Position numbers and translations under genes: made by a program. Shown here in pieces: positions 32,481 through 41,524 of a stretch of 64,000 nucleotides of DNA. The notes below the pieces were generated by a model. That model worked only from the letters and a program-made list of their open reading frames with translations. It was not told where the DNA came from and did not search any database. How positions within the stretch are numbered: position 1 is the first letter of the stretch; each line of letters opens with the position of its first letter. Source of the DNA: Apoderus coryli. Lineage: Eukaryota; Arthropoda; Insecta; Coleoptera; Attelabidae. The DNA lies in assembly GCA_911728435.2 (NCBI GenBank), contig OU452200.1:22955715-23019714 (forward strand). Reading direction: 5' to 3'.

Positions 32481-33449
32481 GTACGGGGTGGGCAGCCTTT
32501 ACGAGAAATTGGATAGATTCGGAAAAACAATTGCTGGAAAAGGCTTGGAAACCCTCTACTCTTAGAACATATAGGGCACCTTGGAGAAGTTGGTGTAAAT
32601 ACGCTTTAAGAAATAGAATTTCAAGTAATAATCCGAAACCTCAGGATGTTGCTAGGTATCTTTCGTATCTTTATAATATTAGAAAGTTAGCTTCAAGTTC
32701 TATTAAATTAAATAAATCAGTAATAGCAACTTTCATAGATCCAAACAATTCGGATTCAATTTCTAACCATGCCATAGTTAAATGCATTCTACGAGGCATT
32801 GAAAATTCCAAGCCTGCTAGTAATAATTCGAGTAATAAAAAATTGGTGTGGGACGTGAGTCAACTAATTCGTTGGATGAGAGAAGAACAAATAGAGGATA
32901 CTAATATATTTCAACATCACGTCGGGTCGCCTTGCTGTTGCTTCTTGCATCTGGCCGTCGTATACATGATCTTACTTTGCTGTAAACTGATAACAGCAGC
33001 ATAGAAATTTCGAATGATTATATATGTCTGTGGCCTCAGTTTGGTTCTAAAACGGATACAAGTAACCATAGGCAATCTGGTTGGAAACTTCCTTTCTGGA
33101 TAAAACGGTTAATAGAAGTAGCTGAACATCGAAGAAGGTCAAAACCAGATCTTCAAAGTTTATTTATTACAACTCGGGACAGGTCAAAGCAGCTTCTAGA
33201 ACGATAATTGCGGGATGGGTGAAAACTGCTTTCAGAAAGGCCAATATTGATTACTCGCCAGGAAGCATCCGTTCCGCCGTGGCTTCTAAGCGTTGGGTTG
33301 ATGGCAACCCATTGGATGCTATTTTAGAAAAGGGTAACTGGAAGAGTAGTACGAATTTTTTCAAGCATTATTATAAAAAAATCGAAAATAAGGTTTTAGA
33401 TGGCCATGTTGACAGGTCTTTAACTAATGGTGCTTTTATAGCAATATGA
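32480..33449 (+). pseudogene. DIRS tyrosine recombinase, frameshifted
   Basis: The N-terminal core-binding part (frame 32069-33004) has WIDSEKQLLEKAWKPSTLRT, YRAPWRSWCKYALRNRI and PQDVARYLSYLYN. After a shift near 32925 the catalytic domain reads TSRRVALLLLLASGRRIHDL (first catalytic Arg in SGRRIHDL). After a further break the C-terminal frame 33219-33449 has YSPGSIRSAVASKRW (box II Arg; the usual His is not seen), GNWKSSTNFFKHYYKK (the tyrosine nucleophile in HYY), then a stop. The enzyme would integrate circular DNA by site-specific strand exchange, which explains the absence of an integrase. The gene is dead. The DD41D element lies 22 bp after its stop. Confidence 0.7.
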
Positions 33450-33470
33450 TATACCATATACGAATGTATA

Positions 33471-33825
33471 CAGGGTGGTCCAACGAAAAGTTTGCACCTA
33501 GCTTTTCTCTTTTTTTTGTAGTCGAATGCGAAAATGCTCGGACACGTCGATTTTGCTTTTGAGGGGGACACATTTTAAACATATTTTTCGATCTGCGCCT
33601 TTAACCCCCTAGCGGGGGTGAGTAACAACCCTAAAATTTTAAATGGAAAGAGGGGTCTAATGACATATCATTTGAAAGGACACAAAATTGTCTTTCTAAT
33701 GATACCCTATTTGTCGAATTTTACTAAAACAGTTAATACGAAAACGACTTTAAAGACATTAAGCCGATAATTTTGGTATTAATGAGAAATACAAATAAGT
33801 TTTAATTATTACGACTGAAAACAAC
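33471..33825 (+). repeat. Left inverted arm of the intact DD41D element
   Basis: Near-identical reverse complement of 35204-35558 for about 350 bp. It ends where AATTATTACGACTGAAAACA (left) meets the RC of TGTTTTCACTCGCAATAATT (right). A GC-rich hairpin, AACCCCCTAGCGGGGGTG, lies inside each arm. Confidence 0.85.
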
Positions 33826-34000
33826 TACAATCATTTCTAAATTATTTACTTTGAAGAAAAACGGGATTTCAAAAACACGATCTTATTTATCAGAACTAAA
33901 TTCCTCACTAACCGTTTGCGTTTTTTGTTGAAATAAAAACTGCAGATACGTGTAGGAAAAGAATTTACACCGTTTATTTTAGTCTTTTCATTGATTCAGT

Positions 34001-35134
34001 TTGGTTGCTTCTCAAGTTATTTTACTTTTACCGTACAAAATGATTTATTCCATTCTAGAACGAGTTGAAATTGTTAAACTTTATTTTCAAAATAATAGTA
34101 GTGCTAGACTTACGGCTCGCTTATTTAATGAGAGACATCCCGATAAAAATGTGAATGATGTGTACGTTGGCAAGTTAGTTAAAAAGTTTGTAGATACCGG
34201 ATCTGTCTGTAATGTAAAACACCAGCCGCAGAAACCGATCAGAAATGAAGCTGTGGAAGTCGCTGTTTTAGGGCATGTTGAAATGGATCATAGTCAAAGT
34301 ACCCGTCAACTAGCTGAAGCCTCAGGTGTCTCCCGTTCGTCCATAATACGAATTTTAAAAGCGTACAAATTTCATCCGTACAAAATCAAATTAGTACAGG
34401 AACTAAATGAGGATGATCCTGATAGAAGGCTGCAATTTTGTGAAGCAATGAGCCAGCGTTTAATTGAAGATCCGCAATTATTATTTAACATTTGTTTTTC
34501 CGACGAATGCACATTTTATTTGAATGGAGCTGTAAATAGGCACAATTGCCGTTACTGGGATGACAGTAACCCACATTTATTCCGTGAGGTTCATACCCAG
34601 TATCCTCAAAAAATAAACGTCTGGTGTGGCATATTAGGAAATCATATTATAGGACCACTTTTTATTCCTGGAAATTTAACTGGTGAAGTGTACCTAAACA
34701 TGCTTGAAGACACAATTGATCCTTTAATAACACAAATAATAGAAGATGACCAAAATCATACTGCTGATCGGCTTTATTTCCAGCAAGATGGAGCACCTCC
34801 GCACTATGTGGCTCCTGTAAGACAGTTCTTAGATGACCGGTTCCCTGGACGGTGGATTGGAAGGAGGGGCCCAATTGAATGGCCTGCCAGGTCACCGGAT
34901 TTATCGCCTTTAGACTTTTTTCTTTGGGGGCACTTAAAAAATAAATGTTTTGCCACGAAGCCCGAGTCCATAGAAGATCTTCGCCAACGCATTACAGAAG
35001 AGTGCAGAAACATAACACCTGATATGCTACAAAATGTTAGAAATAGATTTGAACAAAATCTGTATTATTGTATGGAATCAAATGGGTCACATTTTCAACA
35101 TTTGTTAATGTATCGTTTTAATAAATCAATTTAA
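34001..35134 (+). CDS. DD41D mariner-type transposase, full length
   Basis: 377 codons without interruption. Residues 14-60 hold the first helix-turn-helix (MIYSILERVEIVKLYFQNN, ARLTARLFNERHP). Residues 80-130 hold the second, with SQSTRQLAEASGVSRSSIIR. The DDE/D catalytic domain follows: D168 in CFSDECTF, D263 in QQDGAPPHY and D305 in SPDLSPLDFFLWG, with 41 residues between the last two. This gives spacing DD41D (D300 in SPD would give 36). IN-VWCGILG lies between the first two, as in other mariners. Met-14 could equally be the start, since it directly precedes the first helix. The protein would bind its own inverted ends and cut and paste the element into TA sites. The reading frame is intact and all three acids are present. 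Confidence 0.9.
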   Translation: MVASQVILLLPYKMIYSILERVEIVKLYFQNNSSARLTARLFNERHPDKNVNDVYVGKLVKKFVDTGSVCNVKHQPQKPIRNEAVEVAVLGHVEMDHSQSTRQLAEASGVSRSSIIRILKAYKFHPYKIKLVQELNEDDPDRRLQFCEAMSQRLIEDPQLLFNICFSDECTFYLNGAVNRHNCRYWDDSNPHLFREVHTQYPQKINVWCGILGNHIIGPLFIPGNLTGEVYLNMLEDTIDPLITQIIEDDQNHTADRLYFQQDGAPPHYVAPVRQFLDDRFPGRWIGRRGPIEWPARSPDLSPLDFFLWGHLKNKCFATKPESIEDLRQRITEECRNITPDMLQNVRNRFEQNLYYCMESNGSHFQHLLMYRFNKSI

Positions 35135-35203
35135 CAGCTTGTTTACTTTTTTTACAAAGCAATGTTAAAACTAACAAACATTGGAATGTACTAACGATTG
35201 CAG

Positions 35204-35558
35204 GTGTTTTCACTCGCAATAATTAAAACTTATTTGTATTTCTCATTAATACCAAAATTATCGGCTTAATGTCTTTAAAGTCGTTTTCGTATTAACTGTT
35301 TTAGTAAAATTCGACAAATAGGGTATCATTAGAAAGACAATTTTGTGTCCTTGCAAATGATATGTCATTAGACCCCTCTTTCCATTTAAAATTTTAGGGT
35401 TGTTACTCACCCCCGCTAGGGGGTTAAAGGCGCAGATCGAAAAATATGTTTAAAATGTGTCCCCCTCAAAAGCAAAATCGACGTGTCCGAGCATTTTCGC
35501 ATTCGACTACAAAAAAAAAGAGAAAAGCTAGGTGCAAACTTTTCGTTGGACCACCCTG
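35204..35558 (-). repeat. Right inverted arm of the intact DD41D element
   Basis: Inverted counterpart of 33471-33825. It begins 70 bp after the transposase stop at 35134, so the gene nearly fills the space between the arms. Confidence 0.85.
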
Positions 35559-35560
35559 TA

Positions 35561-35876
35561 TATATAATACTTGTTTTATTATATGTTATGTTAATTATTT
35601 ATATAATATGTTTTGTTCGCAGTTACTTATGTTATTCTCAAGTCAGAAAAGATGTTACCATTTTTATTTGACTAAAATCATTTCCTATCCTATTAGGACT
35701 AAGGTTAGATTTAAAATATTAATGATTTGTTTAGTTTAATTGTTGAATGTTGCTGTTTGGTTTATTAATCTTTAAATATACTAATTTATATGTGTTTCAT
35801 CACAGTACGCTTTGTTTTTTTTTCTTAACTTTTTTTTTAACTCGTATTTTGTAGCGTCGTCAGAATCCAAACACTT
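35561..35876. other. Remaining DIRS 3' region
   Basis: AT-rich non-coding sequence between the DD41D insertion and the ICR. AGTACGCTTTGTTTT near 35807 repeats a stretch at about 28557 in the DIRS left end. Confidence 0.5.
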
Positions 35877-35970
35877 CTCAAAAGGGTCAAGCCTTAGGCA
35901 CAGACATGATCATACGTTTTTCCCCCGAAGGGATAAAACCGAGTATTTCAGGTCTTGCCTAAGGCTTGAC
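35877..35970 (-). repeat. DIRS internal complementary region (circle-junction copy)
   Basis: Positions 35877-35909 are the perfect reverse complement of the left terminus (28408-28440). Positions 35909-35970 are the reverse complement of the right terminus (36027-36088) with one mismatch in 62 bases. Read on the minus strand, the ICR is therefore the right end joined to the left end, exactly the sequence expected in a circular intermediate (CGTATGATCATGTCTG at the joint). Confidence 0.9.
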
Positions 35971-36000
35971 TTCTAATTCTAGACGACTGCTTTTGATAAG

Positions 36001-36088
36001 GTACTAAAGCTATAACACTCAAAAGGGTCAAGCCTTAGGCAAGACCTGAAATACTCGTTTTTATCCCTTCGGGGGAAAAACGTATGAT
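36001..36088 (+). repeat. DIRS right terminus
   Basis: Starts GTACTAAAGCTATAACAC (mirrors about 28549-28566), then TCAAAAGGGTCAAGCCTTAG (mirrors the left end), and finishes CTTCGGGGGAAAAACGTATG. After 36088 the coding sequence of the interrupted mariner-like transposase resumes. Confidence 0.85.
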
Positions 36089-37090
36089 ATTATTTATGGT
36101 TTGTGTAATGGGAATGCTACGCAGCGGCTGCTGAATAATATGGTGAAAGATTTCCACATGAAAGAACACCGAGCAGAAAGGCCTTCATCAGAGTTTTGAA
36201 CAAACTCTGCGAGACCGGAACGCTTCCAAATGCTAATGTATCATCCGAACGAGCCATTCCACAGGATTTAGAAGAAATAGAAAATGTTCTAGATTTAGTG
36301 GAAGAATATGCGACGAAGAGCTCATGAAGAATTGGACATCATTTAGGGAGTCCCGAAAAAAGAGTGATCAATACACTTCGCGAGCAAGGCTTATACCCGT
36401 ACCATGTACAGCGTGTACAGAATTGTCAACCTGGAGACCATGCCAAGCGTATGCAATTTTGTGAGTGTATAATTGATAATCGTCATCTTTTACCACACAT
36501 ACTTTATACTGACGAAGCTACATTCACCCGTGACGGCATCAATAATAGTCGAAACTCCCATGCATGGTCGGACGAAAATCCTTACGCAATAATCCAAAGT
36601 AATTTTTAACACAGATTTTCAGTAAACGTGTTGTGCAGCATGATCGATAATAATTTCATTGGCCCTTTTCTTTTGAAAAATCGTCTTACATGGGATCACT
36701 ACTGAAGTTTTTTAGAAAATGAATTGCAAGGACTACTGGAGGAGATTCCTTTAAACATCAGAATTGAAATGTATTATCAACACGACGGAGCGCCTGCCCA
36801 TTTCGATCGTCGGGTCACGCAACATTTGAACGAAAGGGTCCTAGGGCGTTGGATTGGTCGCGATGGTCCTATTAGTTGGCCTCCTAGATCGTCAGACCAC
36901 ACGCATTTGGACTATAATTTATGAGGTGGGATAGAAACTGAGGTTTGCAAAGTAAAAGTAGATACTAGGGAGACATTAGAAATGCTGCACTCAATATAAA
37001 AGAAAGACACGAATCAATTAGAAGTTCCATGCCCGCCCTTCGTAAACGGAGCAGGAAATGTTTGGAAGTCCATGACGGTATTTTTGAAAA
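36089..37090 (+). pseudogene. Decayed DD41D mariner-like transposase (second layer)
   Basis: Begins in the N-terminal region with IIYGLCNGNAT, which resumes directly after the DIRS right end. The likely start, MPHNPSHLEYF at about 28358, lies before the DIRS left end. Later pieces: NKLCETGTLPNANVSSERAI; INTLREQGLYPYHVQRVQNC; HILYTDEATFTRDGINN (first Asp); YYQHDGAPAHF (second Asp); GRWIGRDGPISWPPRSSDHT; and HLDYNL (third Asp). The last two Asp are again 41 residues apart. SPDLTPLD has decayed to SSDHTHLD and several stops interrupt the frame. It is related to, but clearly a different family from, the intact innermost transposase. Confidence 0.75.
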
Positions 37091-37450
37091 TTTACTAAAC
37101 CAATGAATTTTTTAAAACAATGTTGTTTGATATTTTGGTTTAAAATATTATTGTATTTAACGCTGTGACTTGAAAACAAATGAATATTGGATAACAAAGT
37201 TTGAGTTTTTTCTTATTATTTTGATGTATAGATTACACCCTTAGAGTTATGCCCATTCCTCCAGACTCACCCTGTATGTTAAATGGCTTTCGAGTAATGC
37301 AGCGTAGATACAGAAGAGGGGCAGCCCCCAAAGGGACAATTTTTCTCCTTATTTACGTATATGATGACCGAAATTTCCAGTGAAATTAAAAAAAAATCAT
37401 GAAATTCCATATAAATATTACATATTATATGATATGATATATAGAGTGCT

Positions 37451-37583
37451 ATTCATTTTAAAGATTCACTATATGCAGGGCTTTTTACATTCAATTTCAT
37501 TAAAATATTCTAGGTCTTGAAAAAATTGCACTGTATAGAGTTTTTCACTATATAGAGTTTCACTATAAGCAGTGTCGACTGTA
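37451..37583. repeat. Tigger/pogo-type terminal remnant
   Basis: Read on the minus strand from about 37581: CAGTCGACACTGCTTATAGT, then GAAACTCTATATAGTG and AAAACTCTATACAGTG. The start and the repeated TATAGTGAAA words resemble Tigger-like terminal repeats. Only one end is seen. Confidence 0.4.
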
Positions 37584-38785
37584 TTATAAAAAGTAATTTC
37601 CGCCGCGCTATCGAGCGCTCCGCTCTAGTGAGCGACACCCTTTAATCAAAAATTACAAACTTAAATATTTCTAGACGTTAAAATTATTAGGATACCAGCG
37701 AAAGATTGTGGATTTTCTTTTCTAAAAATATTATAATATGATAAACGGAAAGGCAAGAAGTATCTAATAATCCGTCAGCTGAAACCAAAATTAAGAGAAT
37801 TGAATTGATATCATTAACACATTTAATTTTGACACACATTCTTTTAGGCTTTATGAATTTCTAATATCTCTATAATACTTTTAGAGAAGTGGTGTATAAA
37901 GTTTGAAATCTGTGTGAGCATCAGTTATATATCTGTTATGAAAAACATATAGTATGTACATATATTCAGAAACAGTAAACATAAAACGATATTCTTCAAG
38001 ATATCCACAGTCGTAGAATTTTTGATTTAGAATCAGTTTGAAATTTATTTTTATTTTTTTGATACTTCAGATATTTTATTATATGAACTTTTATAGGTGA
38101 ATGGACTGTTGTCTGATAATGGTCATGGACCGAAACTAGTTCCAGATTGTATGAAATAGAAAATTTAGTAAATAGTTAGAGTTTTATTGATGTTTCTTTG
38201 AAAAAACACAATATATATAAATAGTAAAATATTATAACATAGATAAAAATGAATTATTATTTGCATATCTCTAGTTTCACCATGATTATATTTACCTTTT
38301 GAAATAACGAATATTTTAGTAGAACCAATGATGTGGTACGTGTTCTCTTGATTGGCGAAGATACAATAAATTCAACATGCGATGAAAGATACGTAGAAAT
38401 TATTTTATTAACATTAAATATTGATTTATTAAATAATTATTTTATTTGAAAAGTGGTTTAAGTGGATATTTCCACTTTATACCTAATTTTCGAACAGAAC
38501 CCATTTGAACAACTCTTTGATGTGATTTAAATAATAAATAACTATATTGCTCATATGACAAAAAACCTTTTTCTATAAACAGTAAGTGAAATAAATTGGT
38601 TTCAAATAAATGACTGATTAGCTAGACAATAAAGATTATTGTACAGAAGATATTTATAAAACCAAAAGACAATAATGATATTAATTCTTATAGTGATAAT
38701 GCCTACAATTTATTTTTTCTACGACTGTCTTTAAATGCCTTTATTATATGTTGAATCATGATTTGAAAATGTAGTACATTGTAAT
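37584..38785. other. AT-rich intergenic DNA
   Basis: No coding segment recognised. A GC-rich patch with GCGCTATCGAGCGCTCCGC lies near 37605. Confidence 0.4.
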
Positions 38786-38788
38786 GCT

Positions 38789-38877
38789 GTTTTTCATTTA
38801 CCCGTGCACAATAAATATTTCCCACTAGTTGCTTAGCAACTAGTAGGAAATATTTATTACGCATAGGTAAATTTCCT
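38789..38877. repeat. Long perfect hairpin
   Basis: AATAAATATTTCC-ACTAGTTGCT is followed at once by AGCAACTAGT-GGAAATATTTATT, with an outer TTTACC...GGTAAA pair. The total stem is about 35 bp with hardly any loop. Likely a small foldback or MITE. Confidence 0.7.
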
Positions 38878-39185
38878 GGTAAAGTAGCGTCGGCCATGAA
38901 AAATCACCATAGCAACGCCGACAATACAAACACACCAAATTGACAGTTTAGGTATTTATAATTAATAATAATTATAATTAAGTATTTCGCTAATGTCAAA
39001 ACACAAAAACAGTGATAGTTATATATAGTTTAACACCACCTAGTCAATTTAATACTTCTAACTTATCGTAATTAGGCTTATACGCTAACAGGGGTAAGTT
39101 TTGAAAAACAAATATTCTCCTAAAAATTATGTTAAATTTATTCAAAAGGATTAAAACAGTCGTAGAAAAAGTATAGTGTGAAACT

Positions 39186-39272
39186 CAAATGAAATGACCA
39201 TTTCCTACTCGTATGATTTGCAGCATGAGCCGCAGGCGATCATACTCGTAGGAAATATATGTCATTTCATGT
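39186..39272. repeat. Imperfect hairpin related in sequence style to 38.8 kb
   Basis: ATGAAATGACCATTTCCTAC and GTAGGAAATATATGTCATTT lie in inverted orientation around GCAGCATGAGCCGCAGGCG. The TAGGAAAT word is shared with the preceding hairpin. Confidence 0.5.
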
Positions 39273-39613
39273 TCGATGCACAATATACAACTGAGTGAGT
39301 CGTATTACATACATAATTTGAATATACCTATTCACTTCTCTCCTAAACATTATTTTTAAATAATTGCAATGCTAAACATATATATTCATGTTTGCACTTT
39401 TTGACACAACTAAATATATAAATAAGAATATATATAATTTTATATACGTTGCAAGGAACTTGGAGAATGCAATTTGCTATGATAAAGAAATGTTTTATAT
39501 AGGCCCCTTTGCATCCAATTTTCAAGAGAAAAATTACATTATTTGCTTTTTATTTTCTTATCGTTGCTGTAAACAATAAAAGAGCGATCCGGATCTGGCC
39601 TCCGTTATCTGCC

Positions 39614-39655
39614 CAGTTACTCTGAAGAATGATCAGCGAAACGTTAGCTAGTATA
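39614..39655 (+). ncRNA. Hammerhead-like core, weak
   Basis: CTGAAGA (39622-39628), then ATGATCAGC and GAAAC (39638-39642), followed by GTTAGC. CUGANGA and GAAAC are at the right spacing, but stem II is poor and stem I only partial. Similar CTGAAGA...CGAAACG words are common beside Penelope-like elements. Confidence 0.35.
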
Positions 39656-39659
39656 CATT

Positions 39660-40607
39660 TGACGAAGGATTTATCCACAAGTATTGTTTTTATAAATTTA
39701 GTTTCCTGTGGAAGGTTTCTGCCTAAAGTTGGTGTTTCTTAAAATAAACATACATAGCAAATTACACAAATTTGTTTATAAATATTTTATAGGCAGTATA
39801 TTAAAAACACATCTTGGCATTCGAAGTCTACTCATGATAATATTAGAGAGTTTAAACATTTTTATATATTTATAGGGACGTCTATATTAGATACGGGCCT
39901 GTTTAACAAAACAAAACTTAATTTGCGCATCTATGTGTTGGTAATTATGCATGATGAGGTCAGTGGCCTCTCGCGCAGAGGACATAGTGAAATGCTGTTC
40001 ACTCGGCATATTATTATCAACGTACACTAGATGTCGCCAAACACATTCTTTTACATAATAATAATAATAATTGTATTATTTTTATTATTTCAAATAAACT
40101 AACCTAACAAACTACTTTAATCAAAAATAAGAAATAAACAAATGCAAGATGAGGTGGGATTTGAACCCAGGACTTTCCGCATGCATAGATAGGTACATAC
40201 CAAGCGTGTCATCATCCAAAAAATAAAGAAATGTTTCTTGCTATAAAATTTCGAACATCAACATATTATAACTAATATTTTACATTATTATTAACTGCAA
40301 CTTCCGAGACAACATTTATAAATTTTATTTCTAGTCTTTAGTGGTACTTTCAAAATTCAAAATTTTCTTCTTAAAATATGCATTACTTACTAATAGAATG
40401 TTTCATAATATTTTGTGATGTAGTGGATTTAGAGTTAATTTGATTTCAGATTTACTTTTTTACAGTGTCAAGCATTGGGCATGTATTGTTAAATCGGTTT
40501 TATGTCAAGTTATGGATAATATTGAATTAAAAATGGGGTTTTAAGGATTGTTTAAATATACTAGTTTTATAAAAAACATTTTATTAGACAAAAATAGTTT
40601 ATTTAGT
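39660..40607. other. Intergenic DNA with one tRNA-like sequence
   Basis: No protein-coding gene seen. Contains the tRNA-like stretch at 40147-40214. Confidence 0.4.
40147..40214 (-). tRNA. tRNA-like sequence or SINE head
   Basis: On the minus strand the T-arm CTGGGTTCAAATCCCACC and the D-arm-like CGCTTGGTATGTACC are present. GATGA at the 5' side pairs with TCATC at the 3' side like an acceptor stem. The anticodon arm (around ATGCATGCGGAAAG) does not fold cleanly. Probably a decayed tRNA or tRNA-derived SINE. Confidence 0.4.
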
Positions 40608-40985
40608 TAACTAGGCACAAATTATTTCTCAGGGGGAAGACTATTACAAAAAATAAATGATCCAAAAAACAGCGGATACGGGGTCGTTTCAAACAAAATA
40701 TCAGGCCATGTATGTTAGTATATCAACGCTTATAGCGCCTAACCCGGAAGCCGTGACGCATTCTAACTAGGCTCTGATTAATTCACAAGAAAAAAAAAAT
40801 AAAAGAATCAAAACAACAGGGTATACGGGGGCCGTTTTAAACAAAATATCAGGTCATGTATGTTAGTATATCAAGGGATATAGCGCGTAACCCAGAAGGT
40901 GTAACGCATTTTCACTAGGCTCAAATTAATTCTCAGGGAGAGGACTATTAAAAAAAAGATGAAAGAATCCAAAAAACAGGGGATT
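40608..40985 (+). repeat. Tandem repeat, ~150-bp units
   Basis: AAACAAAATATCAGG recurs at 40691 and 40839 (148 bp apart). Each is followed by a shared TCATGTATGTTAGTATATCA-type block and a TAACCC(G/A)GAAG(G/C) block. The unit start, GGC(A/T)C...AATTA.TTCTCAGGG, is seen near 40614 and 40918 and in shortened form near 40768. About 2.4 diverged units. Confidence 0.65.
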
Positions 40986-41524
40986 TCATGGCCATGAGAA
41001 ATTGACCAAAATAGTTTTTAACTTTCAATACCTACCAGTAGAGAACGCATTTTTAAAAAAGAAACCAAAAATTTAAAAAAACCTAAGTGGACAGGTAGGC
41101 TATAGGTTACATTTTCAATTCTTACTTTTACTAATACACAACTATTTTCCGTAATATCTTGACGTATCTTCTAATACAATGGGAGGGAGGGTAAAATAAT
41201 GAAAATAGGCGATATCTCGGAGACTCTTTATCCGATTTAAGTCTACTTAAGCTCATTAGCAAGGTAATTGATATCTTCCATTTAAAGTGCAAACAAACCC
41301 TCATTATTTTTCCCAACTGTCCGCTAAATGCCGTTGAATATCGAAATAACTGATCAAAAAAATTAAAAAAGGAAATAATTTCCCTCTTAGATTAGAGGAC
41401 CCGAATAAGTCTCTGATGATGTCTCAGACGCCGTTATAAGGCCTATGTCTATATCGATAATAGTCGGGTAGTTTTTTTTATTAAAATAGATTTAATCCTT
41501 TTTTGCAAGTTTCGTCATTTTATT
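40986..41524. other. Intergenic DNA, no gene seen
   Basis: AT-rich. The 61-codon frame at 41131-41316 has no recognisable motif. Confidence 0.4.

Larger units (their letters stand above)
33471..35558 (+). mobile_element. Innermost layer: intact DD41D Tc1/mariner-type element
   Basis: 2088 bp, flanked by TA at 33469-33470 and 35559-35560. Ends CAGGGTGGTCCAACGAAAAG in both directions. It carries one full-length transposase gene and two ~350-bp inverted arms. It sits in the 3' untranslated part of the DIRS element. Differences from copy 1 (714-2796) are few, which indicates recent movement. Both ends and the gene look complete, so this copy may be autonomous. Confidence 0.93.
28408..36088 (+). 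mobile_element. Third layer: DIRS-type tyrosine-recombinase retrotransposon
   Basis: Gene order gag-like, reverse transcriptase/RNase H (with a downstream domain) and tyrosine recombinase. Inverted termini and an internal complementary region (ICR) at 35877-35970 pair with both outer ends. That layout is specific to the DIRS1-like group, in contrast to the split direct repeats of PAT/Ngaro types. Without the 2.1-kb DD41D insert the element is about 5.6 kb. It interrupts the mariner-like transposase near its N-terminus. Several frameshifts in every gene mean it cannot move by itself now. Confidence 0.85.
28099..37274 (+). mobile_element. Second layer: mariner-like element interrupted by DIRS
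   Basis: Left end CAGGGTGACTCGGGAGG (28099) and right end, read inward, CAGGGTGAGTCTGGAGG (37274). The ends match over about 75 bp, including ATAACTCTAAGGGTGTAATC-like and ATCAAAATAATAAG blocks. Removing the inserted DIRS element (28410-36088) leaves about 1.5 kb, a normal mariner size. The right flank is TA; the left flank reads TC, so the target duplication is not intact. The transposase is decayed (separate entry). Confidence 0.75.
27971..37450. mobile_element. Outermost layer: foldback of the AGCT(C/G)TCCATAT family
   Basis: The left arm 27971-28098 begins AGCTGTCCATATCATAT and the right arm 37275-37450 ends with a related TATAGAGTGCT. The arms are inverted copies sharing TTATATGGAATTTCATGATT, the CTGCC(T/C)C...TTCTGTATC(C/T)ACG block and TTAACAT. 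The same end sequence and the TGTATCCACGA block also occur at 41525-43166 and 19950-21746, so this is a short palindromic member of that family. Everything between 28099 and 37274 was inserted at its centre. Confidence 0.65.
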
